Shown here: one piece after another, positions 28,135 to 42,770 of the stretch
Layout: each line of letters starts with the position of its first letter
Numbering within the stretch: position 1 is the stretch's first letter
Source of the DNA: Archilochus colubris
Taxonomy: Eukaryota > Chordata > Aves > Apodiformes > Trochilidae
Length of the DNA stretch: 64,000 bases
Direction of reading: 5' to 3'
Assembly (NCBI GenBank): GCA_023079485.1
Contig: CM041097.1
Location: 17,193,658 to 17,257,657 of the forward strand
Notes under the pieces: model-generated
Database searches by the model: none
What the model saw: the letters and a program-made list of their open reading frames with translations, nothing else
What the model was told of the DNA's origin: nothing
Position numbers and translations under genes: made by a program

Positions 28135-28394
28135 ACATAATAAACCCCTCCCTAAAGAAGCAACTGTATATCCAAAGGGATACAGAATCAGAATTGTAAA
28201 AATCATAGTGAAGTTTGCTTGATGTAAAGCCTGAGATTTTCAGTTGGTTCTTCTGCGAGGCTGCAACACCTGCCAGATGTGTTAAAAATCTAATTTTTTA
28301 CTTCTTTTTTCTCTTTTTTTGTTTTTTTTAATTTTTGCTACAGTCTTTAGACTAAGCATGCAAGACATACAACTAAGTGCAACTGAGTGAAATG

Positions 28395-28421
28395 TATTTA
28401 TTTTATTTATTTATTTATTTA
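28395..28421 (-). repeat. TTTA repeat giving clustered AATAAA on the mRNA strand
   Basis: A (TTTA)n tract on the plus strand produces overlapping AATAAA hexamers in the FOXP1 mRNA. It could support an internal, shorter 3' UTR, although no clear GT-rich element follows at once. Confidence 0.55.
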
Positions 28422-28662
28422 CTCATTCCCTAACAGTTTGGACTGAGGTATGCGTACTAACAGTTTCTCATGCTGTTATCTTTACTCATGTCTAGCTACA
28501 CATGCTGAGAATGAACTAATCTACCAGATTTTTATCCCCCTTCTGAATACCAAACTAACCAGCAAACCACTCAGTTTAGAAGCACAGGGCTCAATTCTCA
28601 TCATTCCCCATCTGGCTACCGCCGGCACGTCACGAAGCTGCCTGGATATAATTTAAATGAAC

Positions 28663-28744
28663 AAAAAAAAAAAAAAAATGTTTTAAATGACCACAGACTG
28701 CCCTTTTTTTTTTTTTCTTTTCTTCTTTCTTTTTTTTTTTTTTT
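28663..28744. repeat. Opposed A-run and T-run pair within the 3' UTR
   Basis: An uninterrupted run of about 16 A lies 25 nt from a T/C tract of about 40 nt with long T runs (plus strand). In the mRNA these become a purine A-rich tract followed by a U run, which could pair with each other. Confidence 0.5.
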
Positions 28745-29243
28745 GTCTTTTGAAAAAGAAAGCAGAGTTGAGTTTTATAAAAGTAACTGCCAATAAAATT
28801 TCTTGTACCGAAGCTTATGAGTGGACAGGAGTGTTGTTTCCTTATGAAAAATGCTTGACCAAAACCAAAACAAAACTGAGCAAATGTGCCAAGATCAACC
28901 CAAACTAAAGCAGTTGTCCTAGCACAGTCCCGAAACAGAAGTGGCACACAATCTGTAGAACCAAAGGCCAATTTGTTTTTTTTTCTATTTTAAAATTTAA
29001 TTCTAGAAATACTATTATGTGGTCCTGTTAAATTGTGGGAGCTTGTCTGTTCTCTTCTCTATTTTATTAAACTGCCTCCTTTATCTGATACTCTAATTTT
29101 CCACTAAATTACTGTGTCTCTGCTTTCTCCAGCTCCCTCAGTAACACTGATTTCCTAGTTTTAGCCTCAAAAGCTTCCCTCGATTCCTCTTTTTCAGAGC
29201 TTCCTTTTGGTCACTGTAAAGAATTGCAAATAAAAAGTAACAA

Positions 29244-29250
29244 CTTTGGT
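29244..29250 (-). promoter_or_regulatory. miR-9 7-mer seed match in FOXP1 3' UTR
   Basis: The mRNA strand reads ACCAAAG, a 7mer-m8 match to miR-9-5p, about 190 nt downstream in the mRNA from the 8-mer site. The base opposite miRNA position 1 is not A, so it is weaker. Confidence 0.5.
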
Positions 29251-29436
29251 TCAGACACCTACTTGGCCTCCTAAAATTTCTAGAATAAAGGAGCAGTTTC
29301 CCTCTCAGGTTAGCAATAGCCCACATCTTGTCATTTCCCTCTAAATTCTTCAACCTCCTTTGATCAACAATAAGAGGATATTTGGCTTCATAAGATAAAG
29401 CATATAACAGAGAACATAATTTACCTTTGTGTAACA

Positions 29437-29444
29437 TCTTTGGT
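29437..29444 (-). promoter_or_regulatory. miR-9 8-mer seed match in FOXP1 3' UTR
   Basis: The mRNA strand reads ACCAAAGA, a complete 8-mer match to the miR-9-5p seed. miR-9 control of FoxP1 in developing spinal motor neurons has been reported, including in chick. The site is seen directly; function is inferred. Confidence 0.6.
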
Positions 29445-30598
29445 AATTTTAGGAAAAAAAAAAAAAAAAAAAGGTACAAAGAAGAATATAAATTAAGCTC
29501 TGAAAGGCTTTTTGAAATAATAAAAAAGCTACAGTCCTACATAAATAAATGAGTGACGGAAAAGTGGTTGCAGAATGAAAACGTTTGGGTGTTTGGTGAC
29601 CGAAGTTTACTGACCTATGGCAACAAATTTTTGTATGTCCTGTTTGCTTTGAAGAGCACTTGCCAGTTCTGCCTAAAAAGCCCCGGCCTGAATTCTCTCT
29701 CCCAGATCTCCTGTCTCCTCTATTGAGGTTTCCATCCTGGCTGGTGTAATATAAAAACCTTAACTGCAGCACTGCATTTGCACAGCTGAAAATTAACACT
29801 TCAGCATTAGTGGGGCTCTGTCCTTATTAACTCCTGTAACAAGTTCAATCTGAAATCTAATTTGTATTCAAACAGATTAATGCCACCAAGCAATCCTGAA
29901 CTGATGTTTAACTGGGAAGCTTCCCCATGTACGGTAAGGATTTAATGAAGTCATCTTTCCAACCACTATTTGCAAGTGCAGAAAAAAAAAATTAAAATAA
30001 AATTAAATTTAAAAAAAATTAATAACAAATGTATAGGTGCCCATCTCGGTAATCTGAGATATTCCAGAAAGATCTCTTGACCTATTAGAACTTGTGTTAA
30101 ACAACCGAGAACCTGCCACTGTACTGTTCATCCTCAACTAAAAGTGAACTCTCTTGGTGCTGCATAAATTTCCTTGTGCTGTTCAATTTTGTGGCATTTG
30201 CAAATATTCACTGTTGCTGCCAAAGAAACCCTAAACAAATGAAAAAAAAAAAAAAAACAACCCAGAAAAAAAAACCCACCAAAAAAACCCCCAAACAACA
30301 GCAAAAAATCTATTAAAAATACTGCTTTGTGGAATGAATCTGTGTTGCTTCCTACAGTGTTTCTATGTTCATCTGTCATTCATTCTCATGCTTGCAGTAC
30401 TTCGTTCCTCTCTCTCCACTGGACAACCCTTCCACATGGATAGTGCAGCATTTGGGACCTTTTCAAAAGAACAACATGGGAAAAAAAAAAAAAAAAAAAA
30501 GACATGGAAATGGAATGCTTTCCATCGCTAAAAGAAAATCTGGTGGCACCTGAAGGAAACTGGAATGAATGACAGAAAAAACTACAAACAATTCAATG

Positions 30599-30638
30599 AC
30601 ATTCAGCTTCGTATAATAAAAACACCTATTAACATTCA
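30599..30638 (-). promoter_or_regulatory. Two miR-181 7-mer seed matches, 33 nt apart
   Basis: The mRNA strand carries TGAATGT at 30632-30638 and at 30599-30605. Both are 7mer-m8 matches to miR-181. The spacing is close. Activity is not shown by sequence alone. Confidence 0.4.
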
Positions 30639-30818
30639 TCACAAAGTACAGAAAACGCTGAAGCCTCCAAGAGGCCCTGGGCCCAGATGAGGCCTGAGGT
30701 CAGAACTTAAAACGGTAGAGGAGAAGTGGGGCGGGGGAATGAAAGCAAATACATTAAAAAGTTTGGGATCATTTTCTTTTTTCTTGTTGTCTTTGAACCC
30801 CTCCCCAGTAGACACGCT

Positions 30819-30848
30819 CACACACATACCCACACACGTGCACACACA
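30819..30848 (-). repeat. TG-rich stretch in 3' UTR
   Basis: Imperfect CA repeat on the plus strand gives a TG-rich (GU-rich) run in the mRNA. Such runs can bind CELF-family proteins or TDP-43. It may equally be a decaying microsatellite. Confidence 0.6.
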
Positions 30849-30961
30849 GGCCTTCCCCAGCCCGAATGGAAGCAGGAAAAAAAAAAAAAGAGAAAACCAA
30901 AAGAAAAAACCAAAACCAAACCAACAGAACAACAACAACAAAGAAAAAAAAATGGAGTAAA

Positions 30962-30968
30962 GGCAGTG
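30962..30968 (-). promoter_or_regulatory. miR-34 7-mer seed match, proximal 3' UTR
   Basis: The mRNA strand reads CACTGCC about 450 nt after the stop codon. It is the second CACTGCC in the 3' UTR and lies 18 nt from a miR-19 site. Confidence 0.5.
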
Positions 30969-30986
30969 ATAATCAACATGCAGTAC

Positions 30987-30994
30987 TGTGCAAA
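30987..30994 (-). promoter_or_regulatory. miR-19 8-mer seed match
   Basis: The mRNA strand reads TTTGCACA, an 8-mer complement to the miR-19 seed. Spacing to the neighbouring miR-34 match is within the range where cooperative repression is reported for microRNA sites. Confidence 0.4.
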
Positions 30995-31420
30995 TATGTT
31001 GTCCATTGGAATCCTTAAAATCTGGGCAAAGACTTGATCTGCAGTTCAGGTGTACATGCTCAGTTTGATGTCCTCAAGTGTCCAAAATTGGCAGGACCTG
31101 CAGTCCACAGCTGGCTGCTAAATGCGAGTGAATCAGTTTAGCAAATTTACAACACTGATGTTGACTGTAAGAGAGGAAAATCCCAAGTACCAAACAAGTC
31201 CATCCAATGCACAGAGTACAAATTTCCTTTTTTCAACAAAAAGTAGAAAAATCAAAAATACTCCCAAATGGGATACTTGATGGCACTAAGAGTTAACGTA
31301 TTTCATAGTTGTCAAAGTGGACTGAGAATCCTCCAGACTGTACAATAATGGAGAGATTTCACAGCTAAGTTTGACGCGTTCTTCCCATCTTCATTCTCAG
31401 GATAATGATGTCAGACATAC

Positions 31421-31888
<468 letters not shown>

Positions 31889-34800
31889 CTAAATAAGCAA
31901 AATAAGCAGCTGAAAGGGGAAAGCAGCAGTTTGCCAGCCCGCCGAGCAGGCGGAGGTTGGGCTAATCATCGCTCGCTGTGTGTGCGGCGTCTCTCGTTAA
32001 CATGCAGAACCTGTGAGACAACTCTCCAGAGGACGACCCCAAGTGAGGTTCTATCATTAATCAACTTCAAGCAAACACAGCAAAGAGACACCATGATACA
32101 TGCTTTAAACTCCAAATTAATGCATATTTTTACAAACTGTCAATAAGGGAAGAAAAGCCCTGCCAGGAAACACAAACAGAGAGGAAAAGGCTCGCTCAAC
32201 ACAACAATATGATAAGAAAGCAGAGTCCTAACGAGAATAATAACACTGTCAGCTGTAAACAAGGCAGAACATGATCTCCAGCTCAGGGTGGGCACAAGGA
32301 TGTACTAAAGAGATGAGATCTGCCAAATTTCTCATTATGGCATCGCACACGAATAACCCGCAGGGGAACGGGGCTTGGTCATTCAAAACGGGTGTGATAA
32401 CAATTGAAAAATGTTGTTCGTAAATCATATTTACAACAAATCCTATACAAATACAAATTACCTTTTTTTTTCTTTTTTTTTTTTCATTCAGTAGCTTTTG
32501 AAATGTAAAGTAGCCATGTGAGTCAATAGTGTCTTGTTGGTGGGACTTTATGGGAAAGTAGGATTTTATTGACATTACCAACTATTAATAATGCGACACG
32601 GCAGCAGAGACCCTGTTTGCTCCCTAAATAATTGATGTTGTAGGCAATCCCTTAAAATAAAGTGTTAATGAGTTCAAGTCCCACTCTGTCTCTCATTGAG
32701 CTGATATCCACCTCCCAGAGTCTTGTTTTTTCCTCTGTGTGGGCTGATTTAACCCTTTCAGATAAGCTACATGAAAGCATAACCTGAAGCACAAACCTCC
32801 ATTTGTAAGAACTTTTTTTTCTCTCCTTGGGCAGTTTCGCTTTAAACTGAATGATTTAAAAGAGCTGCATTTTATTTTATGGTTTTTGTGGACAGAAACT
32901 ATAATACTGTTTGTACTCCAGTGCACTGATGGACAGCAAGAATAAATCACCCAATAGGAAAAAATGTACTTGGTATCCAGGCACGAGCCCAAGGTAACCC
33001 TGCCTGTTTCTAGTGATGTGGGGGAACCAGTTGTCTGCTTATATAGTGTGCAAAGCTGCATTGCACCCTATTTATTTATTTTGGCTTAAGCCTGGATGAG
33101 TTCAGGAAGCATCTAACTTGCTGACTACACACATTTCTAATGTGGGCTGTGGATGCCTTTCAAGTCCCTGCATATTTCAGCTTCTTGAGTTGTAAAGTGC
33201 TAGATCAATACTGAAGTATTAACTGCACCTTCCAGTCCATCCAAAAAAAAGGAATGGTGGGGAGAAGTGATGCCATATGGACATAAACACACCTTTTGCC
33301 TTCAAATTCCAAAAATATGTCCCATCAACACTGGCTGCAAGGAGGTTCCTCTGCAAGTCATGTAATTTTTGCAGAATTCTCAAGAAGAGAGACATTCTTC
33401 TTACAGTTTTGACCTAATTATTGAAAAAGATGGAGGAGAGACTGGGAGGAGATGCTTCAAATAGGAGAGGTGAAAAATTAGTTTAAGCACATCCAAAGTG
33501 TGTTTAAGATGACCATCTGGGAGATGTGCCTGTGTTAACCATCTCAGTGGCTCATGGCCCTACAGAACATTAAACCATGCTGAAACTGTGCTGATTACCT
33601 GCAACTAGAAAAACTTGTATTATAAATAGGCTGTGAGGTCCCTCATTTGGGAGAAAACATGAAATGAAAAACAGAAAAAAAAGAGGGAAAGAGTGGCTAC
33701 ACACAGAGACCCATAAAGCATGTGCTACTCCACCTTTAGGGAAATGATCTCTTTTTACTGCTGTTTTCATCTTGCTTATTGACTTTCTGGTTTTGATGCT
33801 GCTGCCAGGCTTATTTGTGTTTGTTGTTTTTTGTTTGTTTTTTTTTAAAGTAGTATTTTTCAAAACACAGATGGGAAACTTCCAAAGGGGAGAGAAGGAA
33901 GCATTTAGGTGGCCTCAGCACACAGGTGGGAGTTTCTCCAAAGGTTGCTCCCCAGGGCCACATCTCAGTGTCCCACCACATCCATGCATGGCCTTGGGCT
34001 GCCAGCAGATCCAATGGGTACCCGCTGTGCTCACAACTACCCCAAATACTGTGAAAGCTCCTCCAAAGATCCCCAAATCTTTCCAAAGCAAACTCAGCTC
34101 CCTTTCTGGTTTTGTTATGAAAGCAGGTGGAACCAGGTGGTTTCAACCAAGTTTCTCTTTGAGGTTTGGGGTGGTTCCCAGAAGTCAAAAAACCTTCAAA
34201 ACAACACTTCAGGATTGAAAAGCAAAACAAGCACTGAGTTATGAAAAGGGTTGCTCGACCCTGAGTGAGACAAAGCTGGAGAAGGCCACAAAGCCACAGG
34301 GAGGCACAGCCAGAGCAGCCTCCTCCAGCAGCTCACGTGTTGGACAAACATCAGACAGTGAGCTTGGCAAAAATTCCATCCCCCAAAATAGGAGGGTTAT
34401 CTGGGTAATACAACCCCTGGGGAGAGATCTGCATGGAAAACAGCAAAACAAAATTACTCTGTCAGTTTTAACCGCAAAGTGGCATCTGAGGAGGAAGCCT
34501 CACTGAATCCGTGATTTTGCTAAAATATTGCAGATAAATTAGCTTAAATAAGCTCAGAAGCAAGGGGAAACATTCATTTCTGTCAAGTCTGAATCTCTAT
34601 TTACCCCCTTGCCAAACCTCCAGACTGGAGAAAGAAAACTTCCTTTAGATATGCAAGAATTCAGTCTCTCGAATTACAGAAAAGGTAAATGGGCAAAAAA
34701 TTGTAACAAAAATAAAAGGGGAGGGGGCTAAGGGGTGAGAAAAAAAACAGAAAGGGTTTCCCATTTCTCCTTTATAGCATCAGAATTTCAGCACATCCCT

Positions 34801-35199
34801 TTTAAGTCAATGCCTAAGACTCCAGAAGGGGTTAACAATAAATAACCTTGCTGAACAGATTCTCCTTCTTTTCACATCTGAGTAATTCTTTTGTTTGTCC
34901 ACTCTGGGAACAGAGGAGTTTTTAATAAAGCTGACTGTTGTTTAAAGCCACTGAGTTCTGGTGGTGCACACAGCATGGAGTAGTTTGCTTTGTGGCTACC
35001 TTTGGAGCATATCAGGATGAAAGTGTTATGTCCCCAAGCTGTAATTATGCGACTACTTTCTAGTGTTTCAAAAGGAGGGAGAGAAGGGAAGAAAAAAAAC
35101 CCACCCTAGCTGTGGTTCAGTGTGTCATGAAAAGGAAACGTATGAGCAGTAAATAAGACTTCAGCTAAAGTGTTAGACTTCTTAGCTGTCATGTTAACA

Positions 35200-35300
35200 A
35201 GGTCCTTTAAAGCTTACAATAAAGTTTAAAGCTTGATTTATACTAATATGCTGAAATTGTTTAAGAAATAATTTGCATGATGACAAGGGAATCAGTGCTG
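35200..35300. promoter_or_regulatory. Octamer-containing candidate element
   Basis: An exact POU octamer ATTTGCAT lies at 35271-35278 on the plus strand, followed by GATGACAAGG, in AT-rich unique sequence. One octamer alone is weak evidence. Confidence 0.25.
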
Positions 35301-36119
35301 AGAAAAAATAAACAAACCTGAAAATGTCACTAGCAAAGCGGGCTGAGGGAAAGTAAGGGGTTGCATGGCATCTGGAAATCTGCTGTTGATTCCTGATTTT
35401 ATTTAGTCAACAGGGTAAACCCCAGAATGTGTGAATGGTGGTCTGGCTTTAGATCCCTTCAAACTCCTTAGAAGCACCATTTTAATGGGGAAGCTCAGAG
35501 GCTGATATTGGAACATCACTGAGCCACATTTTATTTAAGCAAAAAGAAATGTTCAGCAGAGAACACATATATTATCAATTCTGAGAAAATGAAAACACTC
35601 AGGAAACAATCATTTCCATATTACAACAGAAAATTGGATTTTCTGGTGAATAATGAAAATGAAGCATCCCTCCCCCCCATCCTCCTCTCTCTCCAGTATT
35701 TGTTCTGTGCCCCTCACCTTGGTATCAATGTGCTAAGAGATGATTATTAAGTGCAACAAAGGCCACAGCTATGCACAGTTCTGGAAGATGTCCTAGCCTG
35801 TTTCAACTTAGTTATTTTTCCCTCCTCGCAGACCCTTCAAAGATAACGAAACCTTAGGTGAAATGAGAAGTGCATGAACTACACTAGCCTTGAACTTGCA
35901 AAAAAATAATTACTTGGATTAACGCAACATCATAAACGTTCATCCCTGTCTGTTAGGCCAGGAGAAACCCTTGGGAGAAGCCTTGTTTCTGGAGAAATGC
36001 CATGTCCCTCCACTCCTCCTTCACGCAGGCCCTACGTGGTCACGGGCAGAGGATAACAAATTGTGACTAAAACTGCCTCAAGATGAATCTGTTTTTTCAA
36101 AAACTGAAAGTGTGTCATG

Positions 36120-36450
36120 CCACGCTACTTCAGGAGAGATAATTAATACTGCACAAACAATTGCTGGGAAAGCTAAACACATTATTGGAATGTTTTGAAG
36201 TAAATGGTAAAAGACAATGTTTAAATTAATTATTAATTAAAAATGAATGTTGCCATCTTTAAAGATTTTTTTTTTTTCAAAGCACTTTGTGCACTGATTT
36301 AAAATGCTGCAATATCAAAGTACCCGGCGCCTCAGATTCCTACGTGCTCCCTCCCCTCTGACAACACATTATGCAGGTGGGAAACTTTTTCGCCATTAAA
36401 TGCTAATTAGTTTCACAACTAATTACCATCATGGTATTAGGTTAATGTTT
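36120..36450. promoter_or_regulatory. Candidate intronic conserved noncoding element
   Basis: The stretch holds TTAATTATTAATTAAAAA, GCTAATTAG and AACTAATTACC plus the SOX-like ACAAACAATTG, around a short more GC-rich core. This is a dense set of TAAT cores in the last intron of a developmental regulator. Enhancer function is inferred only from motif density. Confidence 0.33.
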
Positions 36451-37412
36451 TTCTACTTTTTTGATTTAGACTTACTTTTGTAAATCCCTTATCCCAACGA
36501 CTTTGAAGTAAAAGACTACAAATTAGTTCTCTTTTTAATGTGTAACGTGAGCCCTGGTGAGGCAGCCAGGAAATTTTACAGCCCAGTTTTAAGAACCAGC
36601 AGAAGAAAGGCAGGGCAGCTCTCACAGCCCCTCACTCACACAGGTAGCCAACCTCTCCATGGAGCTTTGAGAGAACTCCACAACTCTTATAAACTCCGGC
36701 TTCCTCACCAGCTGCCAATTACCCGCTATGTAATTTGAGGGGAGGGGGGAATTTACAGCTTTGCAAACTCACTCCCAACACCCCATAAATACCAAACGCA
36801 CCCATCGGGGCATCACACCCTTCCTGCCTTACCCTTTCCTGCCCCAGCTCGCTGCCATTCCCATTGAGCAGGGAGGGCAATCCCCCGTTCCTCCATGTGG
36901 ATATATACACACTCGGTGCATTCCCGTCACACTCCTATTAATTTTCATTTTGATATTTTAAGAGCTATCTATAAATCACACAGACCTTCCACGTGTGCCC
37001 TCGTTCATGCTTAGCAAGACTGTTGTGCCTCTAGTGTGTGTTTCAGACAAACAACCCCATTTCCCAGCTCTGCCCACAGGTCTGCTTGTTGCACGGACCA
37101 AAGGGGAGAGAAATCACTCTTTTTTTTTTCCTCCAAGAAAGCAGCAGCCTAGGAGGCTTTGTGAGGTTTGAAAAAGAGAATTGCAAACAAGTTCACAATT
37201 TTATAGCTCTGTGTGCCTGTCAGACTGGATCGAGCTGATCAATTTTATGTGAAAGTTGAAACAATCCTTACATACTCCAATCAACCTAAGCATGGCCCCA
37301 AACGGAGATGTCTACTCTTGCTCCTCCATCCATGAACTTCAGGAACCAGACAGAGCCACACTTCAGGATGGGTACAACACCTAAAACCAGGCACAGGCTT
37401 CTGCCTTACTTA

Positions 37413-41129
<3,717 letters not shown>

Positions 41130-41199
41130 CTGTAAAGCAGCATTGAGAGGTGTGCAGTAGGTGTGGCTGGTCTGTATGTTTTTAATAAGAGAAGGGTTA
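41130..41199 (-). CDS. FOXP1: FOXP1 exon after the forkhead
   Basis: The exon is 70 nt: one base, then 23 codons, about residues 551-574. The peptide is [15 protein letters not shown] followed by TPLNAALQ. The first T completes Gly (GGT) after the canonical exon or His (CAT) after the alternative exon, so it is compatible with both. If both forkhead exons were skipped, its first three bases would be read as a TAA stop. The acceptor is cttatgcag and the donor is ACAG/gtaagat. Compared with the human protein as I recall it, Ile, Thr and Thr replace Met, Ser and Ala, so this short linker is more variable than the forkhead. Confidence 0.93.
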
Positions 41200-42770
41200 C
41201 TGCATAAGAAAAACAAAAAGGAGAGTTAAATGCAAACAACTTCCGTGCGAGCATTTCAAGCTTCCTCCCACACCAGAAAACTACAGCTGAGACTGTTTTT
41301 CCATACAAGTTCTCTTTCATTTATCTTTTTTTTTTTTTTCTTTAACTTAAAGAAAATATCTGAGTTTTAGGCTATGCTTATCATATTTGCCTTTACTAAA
41401 TAAGGAACAGCATTATCTCTCAACATTACCTCGCCATGTGTTCTACTACCCTGCGTTAGTAGCACATCTTGGCATCTCTGCTCACTTTAGCTGTGTTCAG
41501 GAGAAATTCTCCAATATTCGTCGTGTCTGGGAGGCAGTTACCATGTAAAGGTCCATCCTGTGGCAGCTATGATCAAAAGCATGGCGGGACATTTTAAATA
41601 CTATGTCATGCAATTTATTCCTCCAAGTCGCTGGCAGCCCAGTCCCTTGCCATGGAGCAAGGGACCACAATGAGAGAGGATCTGAACCACTTTATTTCCT
41701 GCCAGGCAAATGGTGAGTGGTCCCAGGGAGGGACTGTCCAAGCCATCCCCCCAAACAGTTTGGGGCTGTGGGCATGGAGGCATGACAGCCAAGTACTGCT
41801 GCACCACAGAGAAGTGGTACAGGCCATGCAGAACAATACACTGCCCTAAAGGCCATTTCAATACAAAATATCCTGGTCTGCTATTTCAGACCCTTGCTTT
41901 AGTTCTATTAAATTTATGTAAGGAACCAGATTCTTCTGTCTCATTATATTTGTATTCATACTCTTTAGTGGGCATTTAAATACCACTGGTTCCACCAGAG
42001 GGGATAAACAAACAAACAAAAATACAAGCTAAAGAGTGCCAATGCAAAAATTTTCCCAAGTTTTACCATTCATTGGGATTATTTTTTTATTTTTAATGTT
42101 TTTCTTTTTTTTTTTTTTTTTTTTTTCACGTGGGAATAAATCATGGTGAGAAGAATCTTAACTGAGACCCTCCCACAGGGACCAGTAAGGATCAGTTGTC
42201 CTGGAGAGACAGCCTTCGAGTAAAGGCTAAAGAAAATTGCTTTGGGAACCCCAAGAATATCTGTGCACAGTTGTAGACACAGGGTGGCCTGTTGATTTTT
42301 ATCTTCACAGCTGCTCTTACTGCATTTCCAAACTTTTTCAAGTTAATTCAGTGTTTCTGTCTCATAAGCACCTTTCCCTAGTTCTGATTAAGAGATGCAA
42401 AACAAGTCATACCACCGAAAGCAGAGGAAAATATCACAATTAAAACTTATCTGCAGCCTTTGCTAGCACATATGTGTTTTCCTGACAGGTCTACAGCAGC
42501 ATATCTATACTAGAGTGGCTAATTGTTTTAGTCTTAATTGCACTAGAAACAAATGCTGTAACAAACATGTCAAAGCAGAGTTACAACTACAGGCACTGGG
42601 GATTATCAGAGCAGGACACACAAAATACACGTAACAACCAAAAATTTAGTTTCTTTAGCAGCAAAGGTGATGTCACTATTTCATGAAATGCAAGTCTACA
42701 TGAGATGGGCAAATCATGCAAAGCAAAGCAACAGCAGAAAAAAAAAATTAAAGCAAGTAAAAGCTCTTAC
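41200..42770 (-). other. FOXP1 intron after the alternative exon (1.6 kb)
   Basis: The intron starts gtaagag and ends atgcag. It contains the TGCATG/YGCY cluster close to the donor and a T-run of about 24 near 42103-42126. Confidence 0.85.
42715..42738 (-). promoter_or_regulatory. Intronic splicing motifs downstream of the alternative exon (RBFOX TGCATG plus YGCY)
   Basis: About 50 nt past the alternative exon the intron reads, on the mRNA strand, CTGCTGTTGCTTTGCTTTGC and then ATG, giving an exact TGCATG at 42715-42720. TGCATG is the RBFOX binding site and usually promotes inclusion when downstream. The TGCT units fit the YGCY motif of MBNL proteins, which are known to repress the mammalian ES exon. 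Binding here is inferred. Confidence 0.5.

Larger units (their letters stand above)
26500..31420 (-). other. FOXP1: FOXP1 3' untranslated region (putative)
   Basis: About 4.9 kb of AT-rich sequence follows the FOXP1 stop codon with no further splice pattern or credible reading frame. The length agrees with the long 3' UTR of mammalian FOXP1 mRNA, roughly 4.5-5 kb. It contains several homopolymer A and T runs, a TG-rich stretch, a Pumilio-type element and many microRNA seed matches. The distal end is set by two AATAAA signals on the minus strand near 26.5 kb. The exact cleavage site is inferred. Shorter forms ending at AATAAA sites near 29065, 28400 or 28020 are possible. Confidence 0.7.

Noticed and set aside
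30739..30960. Lysine- and asparagine-rich open frames near 30.7-31.0 kb
   Set aside because: They arise from the A-rich plus strand opposite the FOXP1 3' UTR; composition artefact.
33772..34218. 148-codon open frame on the plus strand, hydrophobic start
   Set aside because: The hydrophobic N-terminus comes from a T-rich tract (Phe/Leu/Val runs). It is intronic and without family resemblance.
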